NCBI GenBank assembly: GCA_037178975.1
Contig: JASJZH010000005.1
Coordinates: 7,588,501 to 7,652,500, forward strand
Length of the DNA: 64,000 nucleotides
DNA from: Oscheius tipulae
Lineage: Eukaryota > Nematoda > Chromadorea > Rhabditida > Rhabditidae
Direction: 5' to 3'
The notes below the pieces were generated by a model that was given only the letters and a program-made list of their open reading frames with translations, was not told the DNA's origin and searched no databases. Position numbers and translations under genes: made by a program. Positions 1 through 11,979 of the stretch are shown here, in pieces. The first letter of the stretch is position 1, and each line of letters opens with the position of its first letter.

Positions 1-683
1 GGGCTTTCTCTTTAATTTTCAGAAATTGTGATATTAAGCATCTGTGTAATATTTTGGCTGTTTCCTTGCAAATCCTGGAGTGTATTGTGCTAACTTCCCT
101 GAGTTTTTCCCCAACATCTGATTCAGTTTTTTCCATTCATTCTTCTTGAAGTATCAAATTGGATGCACAAGTTTATAGAGCATGGCTTTTACTGGGAAGA
201 CAGGGTTCATCAGTGAACAATGTCGATGATATAAAGTTCTCCTGCTTTTTAAACGATTAAGGAAAGTGGAGACGGCCCCTATAGTCTCAATCTATGTAGG
301 AAAAGAAAATGAAGGCGTTCTCAGAAAAATGTCTCATGAATAATAATGGCGTCAAAAAACACCTGATGATATGTTTATTCTTCGATAAATACTCATCCAT
401 CTCTTGTCTAATAGTGGTGACCAAGGCTATTGATTCCGTACGTCCAATAAATTCGTTAAGCACGAGTTTTATACTCGAAGAACTATAAACCGCTACAGGC
501 ACCTTTTTCTTTTTTTGTGAAAGAAAATTTTGTTCCACTGACTCAACCGCTTCCTTCTTCCCGGACAGCATCACAGCCAGTCTGATCAATGACACCCTTC
601 CGCTTATTGAAAAATGACTCGACCCTCGTTTGTCTCGTTCTTCGTCCCCTTTACTACAATAATTTACCCTTTCAAAGAAAATA

Positions 684-878
684 ATGGAACTGCCAGAAGA
701 GGAGCCGATCACAATCAAACGTCAACCCCTTCCCAACGAGGAACTGCAGCAGTCTCTTCGGGAAAAGCAGTCTGCGAACGAATGCTGCGAGGTGGTCGGC
801 TGTTGTGCTAACTGTTTCACAGATATAGCCGATCTCCTCGTCGGGTGCTGCGTACTTATTCGAGAGTGCTGGTCATAG
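684..878 (+). CDS. possible small cysteine-rich protein, 64 aa
   Basis: A single-exon reading frame of 64 codons. The N-terminal half is acidic and polar (MELPEEEPITIKRQ...). The C-terminal half has paired cysteines in CCEVVGCCANC followed by a short hydrophobic stretch, ADLLVGCCVLI, and a final ECWS. That layout suggests a peripheral or tail-anchored membrane protein that could be palmitoylated, but this is inference. I do not recognise a family. The frame is short enough to be chance; the non-random clustering of six cysteines in the last third is the main argument for it. A 96-codon frame on the other strand overlaps its 5' end and looks less gene-like. Confidence 0.35.
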   Translation: MELPEEEPITIKRQPLPNEELQQSLREKQSANECCEVVGCCANCFTDIADLLVGCCVLIRECWS

Positions 879-1097
879 GTTGGTCTTTCCTACTCCTTAC
901 AGTCTGTGATCTTACTTACGGGACTCATTGATAAACTAAGCGTGTCTCAATCAGTTTAAGGTTCAAATTTTGACTAAGTATTTAATGCTGCAAAATAAGA
1001 TTATTCCTCGTCTCGTAATGAAGCTAGCATAACCTGTTTGTACACTACGCCTTTCGTTGAGCATTCATGTGCCACGAGTAAAAGCCGAGAGCTCTTT

Positions 1098-1165
1098 GCC
1101 CTTGTTGCTCAGTCGGTTAGCGTTCAGACTACAAAACAAAAGGTATCCGGTTTGACTTTCCGGTG
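1098..1165 (+). repeat. tRNA-derived SINE-like element
   Basis: Contains a Pol III A-box-like TTGCTCAGTCGGTTAGCG near 1105-1122 and a degraded B box (GGTTTGACTTTCC) near 1149-1161. It closely matches the minus-strand element at 57,555-57,630 over the A box and the following TCTGACTACGAAACA-like stretch. It does not fold as a clean tRNA. Confidence 0.5.
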
Positions 1166-1353
1166 TTGGTAAACACCTGTATAAGACTGCTTTCTGAATA
1201 GACTAACCTCAGTTTTCAGAATCGTCCCTTTCCAGTGCCTTTCTCCAAGTGATCTCACTTCCCTGCACAATAAACTCTTTGACCCTGACGTATCATTTTG
1301 TGCACAAGGACTCTCTAGTCTCTCCGCACGCGCAAAAGACTGGAGGCAGAGAT

Positions 1354-1361
1354 TATATAAG
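1354..1361 (+). promoter_or_regulatory. candidate TATA box
   Basis: TATATAAG lies about 65 bases upstream of the start codon of the secreted DUF19-like gene. The spacing allows a transcription start about 30 bases downstream and a short leader. There is no other support. Confidence 0.35.
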
Positions 1362-1422
1362 AAGAAATCACAAGTCTTTGTCCCGTTCTCCGATAAGCGA
1401 GCGCACTCTACTTTCTTCCACC

Positions 1423-2827
1423 ATGCGCTCCTTGACCGTGCTCCTTGCCCTCGCCGCCCTGTCCCAAGCTTCGGACATCTCTCTATGCAATCCGATCCAG
1501 ATCGAGGCCATCAGCAAGTGCTATGTCACCTACATGAGCGGCTTCAACATCACCATGGGCAACAGGAAGATTCCCGAGTACTGGAAGTTCCACGACACGG
1601 TATACTGACTCATAATACTTTGACGATCAGTTTTTTCAGCGCATGGACTGGCTAAACAGAGAAGGAACCAATGCCCAGCCTGAGATTTGCGAGTGAGTGA
1701 CAGGTTACTGTGCTTTCTGACAAGCCTGACACACCCGGGTCGGTGAAGGACGGGTAGTAATTGGTTTGAGCAGCAGTTTGCGTCAGCTTGTGACTTTTTT
1801 TGGTTTAGTATTAGCAACAGACATAGAGGCTAGATAGTAGCATAAGAGGGGTAAGAAAGAGGGATATATTCTTATTGTAGTCTGGCAGTCTCTTGAAATT
1901 GACTACGGTGCTACACATACTGTATGATTAATGAATTTGTGGACACTCTAAAAACCACAGAATCCATCCCTTTACAGAAGTTAGCGAGCACAGATGACCC
2001 ACAGAATGTACCTTGTCGGTTGATAGACAGAGAAGAGGATCACTGAGGGGTAGAGGAGAATGAATAGGTGGCATCACTCTCAGTGGATGCATAATGGGTA
2101 ATGAACATATCCTTCGGAGAATCACGAAAGAAAAATGGGATCGGAACTTGAAGAATCCAGTAGACTACCGACTAAATGAACTCTTAGCCTGACCAAAACA
2201 TAGACAGTTCCCATAACTGTCCTTGAAAACCCTCTTATCTCCAGCCTTGGAAACGCCCTGATCTCGTGCCTGAAGCCCTACAGCTGTATGAGTGCTGCCG
2301 ACTACGAGTTCCTCGGAGCCGCCAACTTGACCGAGAGCAACGACTATTGGATCGATCTCGCCCTCACTGGTTATCAGTGTGGAGCTGGATACAACAGTTA
2401 GTTTCCAGTTTACACTCTTACATTCTCTGTTCAGTTCTTATGGACAACTTCTACTGCATCGGAACTGCACGTGACCAGCACGAGGCCGATCTGGATAAGT
2501 GCACGGACGCTGTCGAAAGAAACATTGCCATCCATGGACCTTGCAAGTGAGTACTGCTAAAAGAGATTTTCATAGGGAATATTCAGGGCTGAACAGATCC
2601 TCTTGAACTGTCAGAGCGACGTCTTCAATAAGGCTTGCGGATGGAATGCCGGTGTCTTCTTCTGTAACAACGTTCTCATCGGTCAGTCTTATTGCTCAGC
2701 AACATAAAAATACTTTTTAGGAGTCAACGCTGTCGATCCTCAGTGCTACAAAGCAGGTAAAGTGTCCTGTCCCAATCCCAGAGCAACACTGATGGATGCC
2801 GTCAAAAGCCGAGCTCTCAAATTCTAA
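1423..2827 (+). CDS. secreted DUF19 (T20D4.11-like) domain protein
   Basis: The start ATG is in ACCATGCG, followed by a clear signal peptide (MRSLTVLLALAALSQAS). I join exons 1423-1599, 1640-1692, 2245-2396, 2435-2546, 2587-2681 and 2721-2827; all joins keep frame and use GT/AG. The mature part is Cys-rich with regular spacing (LCNPIQIEAISKC, EIC, ISCLKPYSCM, YQCGAGYN, FYCIG, KCTDAV, CKAEQILLNC, ACGW, FFCNN, PQCYKAGKVSC). This matches the nematode-restricted DUF19 family of secreted proteins of unknown role. The last exon may read through to TAA at 2825-2827, or splice at 2757 and stop at 2792; I prefer read-through because it adds a cysteine and ends just before AATAAA at 2838. Intron 2 (about 550 nt) shows nothing recognisable. 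Confidence 0.72.
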
Positions 2828-2837
2828 GAGACTAGGC

Positions 2838-2843
2838 AATAAA
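2838..2843 (+). terminator. polyadenylation signal AATAAA
   Basis: Canonical AATAAA eleven bases after the preferred stop codon of the DUF19-like gene. Confidence 0.55.
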
Positions 2844-3323
2844 CTATCATAAAAAGGTCTTTCTCACCTATGGCAATATAACGATGACAGGTCTTTGGCC
2901 AGTGAAAGACCCAAGAACTTGTGCACTATCCCAGAGAATCTCTCGACCGATCTTTGCTTCTCAAACGACCGTTTTGGTAGACAAGCCGGCTCAAGTCGAA
3001 GCTGCCCTTCTCTCTCATCCCTTGTCTCCAAGCTGGACTCAGATTTGTTGTGGTCTGCTACCTGTCCAGCTATCCGAGCGTCTCGCGATATACTCTTTCT
3101 CTACCTCCTCTTCGGATCATCTGTTTATATTCTTTGCAGCAGGCCAATATTGATCATCTTAATCATTAGCCGATTGTAATCCGACCTCTTCGCCGCTTCT
3201 AAAATACGTTACAAATTTTACAAAGATTTTAAGACAGAAGCTTGTCGAGTATTGAGACTGGTTGTGAACGAGCGGCATCGCTTTTTGTAAGAGCAACCAA
3301 GATGTCGTTCGGCCAGTACAAAC

Positions 3324-4221
3324 ATGTTTGATACCTTTGCCCTCCTTCGACTCTTCATTACCAATCAACATACAGAACCAGTTCAACTGGAAAAGTTACC
3401 AAGACACATTCAGTTAATAATCTTGAAAAAAGTCGGTGCCCCAAGCACTCTTGTACAACTGCTATTCCAGATGGACCCTCTAACTATTTCGCGCTTACAC
3501 AGATGTTCCAATACGGCTCTGTCGATAGCTGAGCTCGGAACTGGGCTGATTCCGATAAGAGGAGAGCTCAAGATCAACTTCTGGCGATCTGAAGCTGTAA
3601 TGTTCTTTTTGCTACACCATCTATCTCCTATTCAGTTCCGAATCGCCTACTTTTTCCAAGGTGGTCGAGCTGTCACGATACTGATCAAGCCACTTCAGTT
3701 CTTAAGAGTGTTAGAGAGTCTCTTTGCCAACCGAAGACTGCATCTATTTCGATGGGAATGTATTCATGTTAGGACCTCGGTGAGTACAAGATGATCCGTT
3801 TTGTAGCCTTATTTTGGGGTCAAGATGACAGTTTTGAACTTTCCGATACGCTTCAAAGTTGTAGAGCAGATCAAGGCCTATAACTTTGTAAAAAATCAGA
3901 ATGCTTCAAATCCTGTCTTGATCCTGAAAAATTGGGAATCAGTATAGATATGAATCAGACAGTTTTGGCTAGCAAACTCCGAGTTCATGATGGGACCCAA
4001 AGGAAGGACAGGATTTCCATCAAACGAGTTGAGTCTTTTAGGAAAAGGAAACGTTCGCCCGACTGTTCTTCCTCGAAAAGACACTTGATCTCTTCCAGAA
4101 GTACAAGGTCTCCTGCGACCACTTCTACACGACCACTCCTTTGCTTCTGTCTGAGTTCAAGACGAGCTTGAAATCTAGACGAGTGACAGTAGAGAATGGC
4201 AAGTTATACCTCTTTGAATAA
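3324..4221 (+). CDS. unresolved multi-exon gene, function unknown
   Basis: The 3' end is the best supported part: a frame reading EKETFARLFFLEKTLDLF and ending KLYLFE-stop at 4219-4221, where the TAA is embedded in AATAAA (4217-4222). A good acceptor precedes it at 4042. An upstream exon near 3715-3780 reads PTEDCIYFDGNVFMLGPR and ends at a strong donor (gtgagtac). A further open stretch from 3324 includes LEKLPRHIQLIILKKV, which resembles the start of a nematode F-box, but I could not connect all exons in one frame. An intron here holds a fold-back repeat (about 3812-3930). The start is uncertain. This may be a diverged F-box protein or a decaying gene. Confidence 0.3.
3812..3930. repeat. 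fold-back element, family A (copy 1)
   Basis: Outer arms TTGGGGTCAAGATGACAG and GTCTTGATCCTGAAAA flank an inner inverted repeat (CAAAGTTGTAGAGCAG / GGCCTATAACTTTG). Same family as the copies near 25.2, 25.3, 31.5, 51.7, 52.6, 58.2 and 61.5 kb. Confidence 0.6.
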
Positions 4222-4403
4222 AACTTTCACTATCCTTGTCTCATAGTCTCTGTCAAAAACTAGGCCGCCAGCGGCGAGAGTCCTCGTCCCGATAGTGTCA
4301 CTAGGTCATTCCGAATCAGTCGCCCCTTGTGGTATCTCCCCGACCATCTCGCTTCCTCTTACACTCTTGATACAAACTAATACTCGTCGTTTTCGGTAGC
4401 TTG

Positions 4404-5789
4404 ATGGAGGAGCCGAAGCAGCGACGCTCGCTGCGTCCAGTGGCTCTGGCCTCGGTGGCCTTTGCAGCTGTGAGTGTCATCTCATGTGTCATCACTCTGC
4501 CTCTCGTCTACCACCATGTCCAGTCCATCCAGGCCTTCATGAACAACGAGGTCGACTTCTGCAAGGTAAGCCTTATTGGCTGGAGAATGGTAGTACTGTC
4601 TGTCATAAATTGATAAGCTAGATCATATCCAGAGATAAGGTGACAAATCAGTTTTTGAAACTGACTTTGTTACAAGAATTTTGCCCGAACATGGTAGTTT
4701 TGACAGACATATGATGACAGTAATAAATTGACGTAGTGGACAAGCTGACATTAGTATAAAGGAGAACACGTCAAGACATTATCGCCCTAACGTAGTAGTT
4801 TGACGGAAATATGCTGACGTAGACAGGTTAACAAGGTTGACCAGTTGTGATTGACCTAGACGTCCTGATATGCTAGTATTGACAGAATTTTGCTGATAGG
4901 GGTTAGTTTGACAAGTTGACGGTCACATAAGATCGTTATTCCCAAAGTGACAGGGCGTTGACAGTACACCAGTGTCACACATAGAAAGATAGTGTACAGA
5001 GTACAAATTTCCAGACGCGTTCCCGCGAGATGTGGAGAGAGATGGTTCTCGTGCAGTCTGCCACCGGAATGCCGGTCAAGGTCCGTCGTCAGGCCCAGTA
5101 CGGAGCTCAGCCAGTGGCCGATGCCATGCCTCCGGCCTCTCACGGAGGGTCCTGTTGTTCCTGCCAAGTGGGACCTCCTGGACCTCCCGGTCCTCCCGGG
5201 CGTGACGGACGCCCCGGAGCTCCTGGCAGACCCGGAAATCCTGGACCTCCCGGTCGTGACGGAACTCTTCTGCCCGGTCCGCCTCCCAAGCCTCCTTGTC
5301 AGAAGTGCCCTCCCGGACCTCCAGGCCCTCCTGGACCGCCTGGACCCAAGGGACTCCCAGGACCTCAGGGAGATCCCGGAACACCTGGACACGACGGAAT
5401 GCCCGGTCAGCCTGGTCCACCCGGACCCAGTGGACCTCAAGGACCACCCGGTATCCCAGGAGAGAAGGGACCTCCCGGAGACCCTGGAAAGGTCATCAAC
5501 GGAGCTCCTCCCGGCCCTCCTGGTCCTCCAGGACCTCCCGGACCTCAAGGTAACTGCCCTTTTTTCCAAACCAGAGAAACCTTTAGGACCCCCTGGCCCA
5601 CCTGGAAAAGACGGACAGCCCGGTCGAGCCGGTCCTCCCGGCCCACCTGGGGATCCCGGAGAGAAGGGAGTCGATGGTCTGCCTGGTCCTCATGGACCTG
5701 GAGGTCCTCGTGGACCTCCCGGCCAACCTGGCAGCTGTGATCACTGCCCTTCTCCGAGAACAGGACAAGGATATGTCAAGTTGCATTAA
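4404..5789 (+). CDS. nematode cuticle collagen
   Basis: Exons 4404-4565, 5015-5549 and 5587-5789 join in frame to about 299 aa, the usual size of the family. Residues about 12-40 form the signal-anchor of the nematode cuticle collagen N-terminal domain ([20 protein letters not shown]), followed by [15 protein letters not shown] non-collagenous spacer leads to a Cys pair (SCCSCQ), then Gly-X-Y blocks interrupted by [11 protein letters not shown]-terminal cysteine pair (SCDHC) follows the last block, ending GYVKLH. Intron 2 is only 37 nt, and taking the acceptor at 5586 restores perfect Gly-X-Y phasing. Intron 1 (449 nt) is full of TGACA-type motifs. The product is a secreted structural component of the cuticle, cross-linked through its cysteines. 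Confidence 0.95.
4610..4985 (+). repeat. TGACA-rich tract in collagen intron 1
   Basis: About fifteen TGAC words (mostly TTGACA, TTGACG, CTGACA) occur within about 370 bases of the intron, nearly all on this strand. The spacing is irregular, so this is not a simple tandem array. Confidence 0.5.
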
Positions 5790-5795
5790 GAAGTC

Positions 5796-5801
5796 AATAA
5801 A
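5796..5801 (+). terminator. polyadenylation signal AATAAA
   Basis: AATAAA seven bases after the collagen stop codon. Confidence 0.6.
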
Positions 5802-6021
5802 GGTTATGAACCATGGGGACGCTGTCACTTAATCCTTCTCAAAATCTCTTTTAACCTTTTCTAACGCGTTGTCTGTTCACTTTTCTTTTTCAATCTGTCT
5901 CGATTAGCTTGTCTTCAAATCTGTAAATGCCAACTTTTCCATATCCGCCTATGGTTTTTGTCAGTTGTCCGAACTGGGTAGATTTCATAGACGGGCGGAA
6001 ACTAAATATGCGGGGTGCTGT

Positions 6022-6137
6022 TGTTTTTGGAGTGCGCACCAACTCTCACAACACAAGGCTGCGTATTGGGAAGTTACCGTAGATAGTTTCGATACGCAAC
6101 CTCTATGTTATGTACGAATTAGTGCGCACTCCGAAGT
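6022..6137. mobile_element. short TIR element, family D (copy 1)
   Basis: About 115 bp bounded by inverted ends GGAGTGCGCACCAACT and AATTAGTGCGCACTCC. Too short to encode anything, as for a MITE. A related copy lies at 8152-8246 in a CMTR2 intron and a single end at about 49,434. The rest of 5802-6398 holds no gene that I can see. Confidence 0.6.
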
Positions 6138-6398
6138 CAGCCTCCGCATATTCCGCTCGTCTCTGGTAGTTTGGACTCCAGGAGGAAAGTATGTCTCTGG
6201 ATAACGGGTAGTCTACCAAACCATAGCCTTTACAGAACCTTCTCTGCCTTCCCCAATGTTCTCTAGTTTATGAACCAGTTTCTTTTCCTGGCAGAATGTT
6301 CCAGCTTTGTTAACCAATTCACGCCTGTCCTCTCCAATCATTTGTACAGTGTCCTCTCGCTGAGATTTTAAAACTTTTCTCGAATGTATTTACAAACA

Positions 6399-9300
6399 TC
6401 AATGTGGGTATTTTTCTCGGAAGCACGTCTTCCATTGGCGGCTGTTGAAGGCCTCGATTACGGGATGAAGCTCGGCCATCATTTGGAAGGGTGCGAATTG
6501 CACGACGTCGTCTTTCGCGACTCGTAATCGCTCTAAAAACGCGCCAATCTTCTCCGGCACGTCCTCCTCGTAATGCTGAAAATATCACGTGGTATGTGGA
6601 AAGAAGGAAGACCTACGGGCTGTGAAAAAGTGACTATTCGACAGCCTTCGCCGAAGTATATTTTGAAGAAAAAGATGGAGAGGATGGCTATAACTGAGGC
6701 TGAGAAACGGGAGAGTATGGCTGGAAGACCAGGTTCAGCATCCCAATTCAAGACCAACGAATCGAGTTTCTATAAGTTTCTCAAATTCAAAAAGAGAAAA
6801 AGAACCTGTGAGGCAAAATGAATGTCTTTGAGCAGCGAGATCCAGTCTTGTTTGGTGCCGATTGAAGAGCAGTCGACCACGAGTTCATGTTTCTGGAATC
6901 TTGATTTGGGTCTAAAATTACCAGCGTTCTGCAGTAAACAAGAGTTTAAGCCTAATTGGTTCAAACAGACGGCTTCTAGCGTTCTCGAATTTGCGAAGTC
7001 AAATCTCCCGCTACGGTAAGTGTCCGCGATACAATGTCATTTGAATCTCGCAAGAGCCTTCACAAGTTTAGGCTTCTTGCGACACTGTTGATACTTTTCT
7101 TGTCGATTTTCTGATTGATGGACAATTCAGTTCCAAAACTTAAACTGGAGATGAAAGATTGGGTAATAGTTCGGCAGACGGCCCTTCGTTTAAATATTTG
7201 GCGCGCTTTTACGAATTCGTCCAAAATCGAGTTTTACGTAATAAATGTAATTCACTCATTTGTCAGAAATCCTAACTATGTTTATTGTACACAGAGATAG
7301 TGCAAAATACATATGTTAGAACAACGATGGTAAAGCTCCCAGATTTCGGTATCCCTTTTGCATTCTTCCTTTTTCGTGATAATTTTCTGGGCACGGACGT
7401 GAAATTGATTCGTTTTGTATTAGACTTTCAAAAATTCACCTCTTATCACATCCCAAAACACAAAACACTACACTCTTCCCCTCTGCTTACAAATCAATGT
7501 TCTTTCGTACCCATGTGCCACAAGTTGCTCTTACCAGCGCAAGAGATCAGTTCGGTGACTTCCCGCCTTCTCCAGGCGGAACTGTTAAGATAATGGAATT
7601 CAATGAAAGATGATATTGGGAGGAATAAAGAAAAGACTGCTAGGGAACAAGATTCCGCGGAAACATACCTGCTCGTTGAAGCTGGTTTTTAGCACTCTTG
7701 ACGTCGCTGGTTGACAGATATCCACAAGGGTCTCGTGGCCAACTTTTCGCATGCTACGTAGCCAAAGAGGGGGCAAAAAGAGGGAGTGTTGGATGGTTCC
7801 CGGGGTGTTTCCATAGAACACCACCTAGAAAATTGGGAGTTTTGTTTGTTTGTAGACGAACCTCATCAAAAGTCTCATCCTCCAAGAAATCGAGAAAGTC
7901 CTCGCCCCACTCAATTTCCTCCTCCTCGCTCTGCTCTTCGCCTTGGAGAGATTCGTGGATGAGCTAGAAAAACAATCATTAACTAGGAAATAAGGGGTGC
8001 CAGAACTCCTAACCATGGTCGCCGATACGCAGCCGACTATAATAGTCAGACTATCTCACTGTGTATGGAAGCTCATGCGTTTGAGTGAGACAGCTTGGTC
8101 TTTTAGATTACACGGATTTTTGTCGTTTCCTTTGCTACGTTAGCCACGAGCCATGCTGCGCACCAACTTTTGACTAGAGTCGTCGAAGCGCAGATCACGC
8201 TGCGTATTGAAGCCTATGATTTACAGTTAGTGCGCAGCACTTGTCTTTCAGATTACTGTACTCTCTCAAATTCGGGGGAAAATTTGTAAGAAAACTGACC
8301 GTTTCTCGAATAAACTGTTCAGCTGCCTCTTCCGAGTCAATCTTTTTTAGCTGCTCGATGTAATTATTCCCATACATCCGGAGCCATGGAAATTCCCTTC
8401 TCTTGCTCAGGAAAGAGTATCTAAACCTCTTTTTTCTATTAACAAACAATAGCTAAAGCCAACCTGTAACGATCCTCGACAAAATCTGCTCGAATTTTCT
8501 GAAGGACCGCGTTGACATTCCTTCTTTTCAGCAGCCCACAAGATTGATTAATTTCGGCGGTGGTCATCCCAAAATGGTCGAGAGAGCTACGAATTGAGTG
8601 GCATTGCAGCTGCAGAAAGTAAATTTCCGCTTCCAGGAGAAGCTGAAGGCAAAAAAATTCGCGTAAGACCGCTAAGCGGAGCCTTAGCAACACACCAAAT
8701 GTGGCAAAAGATGGATAGAACCTACAGTATTGATTATGGTCTCCTCCGGTTCACATCCTACTCGTTTTGTGTATCCTGTACAGAGAAGGTATCTCTGAAA
8801 ACGTCATATAGGTAAGTGATTTGCGAAGAAAAATTACCTCGGATGTTCTTGGTTTACTGCAGAGCGGCTTGTAGATAACGACCTCCTCGAATTTCCTGCC
8901 GATTCTTCGTATCATTTTTCTCGTCGTCTCCTCGTGCATACAGTAAATCTGAAGGTATATTTGAAAATAATCTATAGCTTTCGGGCCTACCTTCATTATG
9001 AAAGAACCACCCGGTTCTAGGACAGAAAGAGCGATCTCCGCCTCCCTCACCAGCAGCTTCAGCACGAGATTTTCCTGTTCACTCGGATTGTCTCTTGTAT
9101 ACAGACTGCCGTCAGCTGTGACCAGATTGTATCCATCATTTCTAGGCAATGTAATCCGATCCCATTCGAAGATGTCTCCAGTTCCAGATGGCCCGAAGTG
9201 CCAATTGCTCGGATGGGCGCAGATCAGCTTGTCGTCGAGGAACATATCATCGGGATAAGTCGCTTCATTGTGTGGATTCAGCCTGCAATCGAGGCAAATG

Positions 9301-11081
9301 TGAGAAAATTGTGAGATGCCTTACGTGTTCGCATCCCAGTGCCAGTCAACTCTTGGATGAAAGGTGCCGAGGAAATGGTTCAGCGCTAGAATGAACTGTC
9401 CGGGAGCCTCGCACAGATGTAGAGATCTGGAATCTGAGATTAAGGTGAAATTTTGGGGAAAAGGAGATCTGTCTGGTCCAGAGGGTGCGGATCACTACCG
9501 GCATCTTGGTCACTGAGGAATTGGCGCTACCGGTGTCCCTCTACTTGGATGGGTATGGCTCGTCCACTTCCTCCACGAGCAATGGGACCATAAGGCACCC
9601 AACAGTCAAATAGATTGTTTGATTGAGGTTTTTGTCAGTTCCACTCTACAGGATCGCAACAATGAAAAGTTTTTGCACGAGTCGTTCTCCAAAGGAGCCC
9701 TTCTTGTATTTTCACGCGATTTGACATTTACTTCGGGATTTAGGCTTATTGAGACCTGCTCAGGAAACGGTAATAGAAGACGTAGTCGGCATCTCGACGG
9801 ACTTACCACGACCAAGAAAATCTCAGGTCGAATGTGCCGTCAATTGGAAAGTATCAATAAATGTTGATTTGAGATGCGGAACCACAATGAAGCATTCTCC
9901 ACATCGGCTGTACTGATCTTCGCCGTAGAATAGCTGGCAGTTAGACTTATCAACTAAACTCTAGGCATTTCGTGACTTGCCCGCTTTTTGCTTGTGGTAA
10001 CGGACGGACGGACACCATTGCGCTTTAGAAGTAAAGAGATGCCCAAAAGTTTGTATGGGTGTGTGTGTGAAGCCATTATTGCAATTAGTGTGCATCACTT
10101 TGTGCGCACACTAATTGTTGGCAATTTGAATCAAACCGAGTCAGTAGAGAGACGATGTCTTCAAGAGACAGTTGCTCCTGTCAGGGTGACTCGTCTACCT
10201 GTCACGAGCCCCAACGAGGCATCAGCCAAACTTTTGCACAAAAATCTGTGTGTCTGAAGCCATTATTGGCAATTAGGTAGTTACTTTGTGCGCACACTAA
10301 CGCACACTAATTGTTTGCAAGTTGAGTCAAATCGAGCCAGAGTGGGAGATAGCTTCGTTGGAGGAACATTGCTCCCGTCATGATAGCTCGACTAACGGGA
10401 CATTATCCAAACTTGTCAATCAAAACATCAAACTCAATGCTTGGCTATCGGACGGATGTCTCGTTGCTTTAATAGCAGAAGCCTTCCCAGAGCTCTTTTC
10501 GCGAAAATCATGTGAACAGAGCTCCTGCTTTCCACAAAAATCCCAGCTGACGTCTGACTACTATTATTATCTCCCAAGCCGCAGGAACAAAGCTGTATTT
10601 TGATAAAAACATACCTGAATTTGGTCTTCCTCGCTCTGACCAGATTCGGCAAGAAATTGATGCATTCCATGAGTTTGCAGTAGGCCAAACTGATATCCTC
10701 GTCTTCCAGAAAGACCCTAATTTTGGATTTCAACTGATTAGAAGAGGAATATACCTCAATTTCTGGACGGCTTCCTTGGCAAAGTGCATATTTTTCGTGT
10801 GTCTTCTCCAGGCGACTTGATCCCGTTCCGTCTCGCAGAGCTCATGAATCTCGCTCTGGAATTTGGGACAGTTTTTGACTGAAAAGATGTGAGACTTTTA
10901 GATCCTTGACTGCCCGTTTCAGATCCTCGAGGATTGTCTCAACTTCTGCAGCGGCATCCTCGAGCGGCCGATGACAGGCTATAGATTTTGGATTCTCGCG
11001 GATCCATCGCCCTTTTCGTCGAAGATGATATTTTTGATGGCCCTCTGGATTTTGGAGCACTTCGGTCAAGTATGTCTCCAT
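6399..11081 (-). CDS. CMTR2: cap-specific mRNA 2'-O-methyltransferase 2 (CMTR2)
   Basis: Multi-exon gene. The start ATG lies in TTTTCAG|AATGG, an acceptor with no upstream exon, suggesting trans-splicing. The N-terminal exons (11,081-10,615) read METYLTEVLQNPEG... and ERDQVAWRRHTKNMHFAKEA. The FtsJ-like Rossmann core follows with SLHLCEAPGQFILALNHF (SAM-binding motif I region), DWHWDANTLNPHNEA, NWHFGPSGTGDIFEWD, LVTADGSLY and GGSFIMKVG. Later exons give LLCTGYTKRVGCEPEETI, an acidic block near 7,950 and a C-terminal helical domain ending WKTCFREKYPH. The order matches human CMTR2, which methylates the second transcribed nucleotide of capped mRNA. The roughly 1.2-kb intron between KTKFR and SLHLCEAP holds a tandem repeat pair. 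One or two exons near 7,000-7,600 are uncertain. Confidence 0.88.
8152..8246. mobile_element. short TIR element, family D (copy 2)
   Basis: Inverted ends GCTGCGCACCAACTTTTGA and CAGTTAGTGCGCAGC lie inside a CMTR2 intron. The ends and a GCTGCGTATTG-like core match the element at 6,022-6,137. Confidence 0.55.
10030..10415. repeat. tandem pair of dispersed repeat family C in a CMTR2 intron
   Basis: Two diverged copies of an approximately 190-base unit. Each runs through a GTGTGTCTGAAGCCATTATT-like stretch, TTTGTGCGCACACTAATTG, an AATCGAGTCAG-like motif, TTGCTCCTGTCA and a CTCGACTAACGGG-like end. Single copies lie near 39,290-39,490, 39,985-40,130 and 54,890-55,060. Confidence 0.65.
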
Positions 11082-11979
11082 TCTGAAAAATATTTTATGC
11101 CTGTACCAGGTACGCACCGGAACTATTCGACCCAAATTTTTCAGGGCAAAGACCGGTTACCTCTTTGAATAACAAAAATTCAGCCTCCGAAAGGGAAAGG
11201 AAAAACAAGGAAAAGTAGAGATTCTGACTCTACAAATGGTACAAAACGCCTTCTCAAGTTGTTTCCAGGAGATCCATTAATTGCAAACGAGTTTCACGAG
11301 ATTGAACCCGACCCCTTTTCGTTTGTAGTTGGAATACTAACCGGCTGATTCATTTTGATAAAGTCCGCGCAGATGTTTCTTGAGGTATAACACTTGAAAT
11401 GTAATAAGGTTCTATTTCGTAGAGTATTTTTAGCTGAGTAATAATATGCAATCATATTTATGGAGTGAGAGTCGTTGCAGCATTTCGAAGTTTTTGTGAA
11501 ACAGCTGGTGTATGGCTAAAAGGTGTCACTCGAACCACACGACATGGGTTCAGCAAACTTTTCCATCAAGTTATTTTGAGAAGAATAAGGCATGGGAGAA
11601 GTTTCTTAGGTAATAACCATATTTACAAGAATATTAACCCCAAGGGACGTTTGCAAATTTTGTTCTTATAAACTTTGTCCTACTCCTACGTATATTGCTT
11701 TCCCGTTTAGTGCAACTGTGAAAACTGGCTATTCAGCAATTGGAAAGCGAAATATCGAAGAAAAAACACGGTCCAAAATAACCGACGCGTTTCGCTCTTC
11801 CAACCTAACCCAGTACGAATAGCTCAGTGCACGGGTGGAACAAACAGTAAATTGAGGAGTAGAAAGATGCAAAGTGTAAGCATTTTCAAACAAAAGGGCT
11901 CGGTAGCAACAAAAATAATTTACTGTGAAAAAAGAGAGAAAAACATAACAATAACAGGCCCAATCCAAGGAAAATTAGT
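11082..11979. other. intergenic, no gene seen
   Basis: Between the CMTR2 start and the 3' end of the valyl-tRNA synthetase I see only AT-rich sequence with no convincing exon, RNA gene or repeat. It should contain the promoter of CMTR2. Confidence 0.5.

Noticed and set aside
287-718. Minus-strand frame of 143 codons
   Set aside because: No recognisable domain, no splice partners, and it overlaps a small plus-strand frame; I cannot support it as a gene.
4856-5569. Long minus-strand frame of 237 codons rich in Ser, Arg and Gly
   Set aside because: It is the antisense shadow of the Gly-X-Y repeat of the cuticle collagen; the skewed collagen codons keep several frames open.
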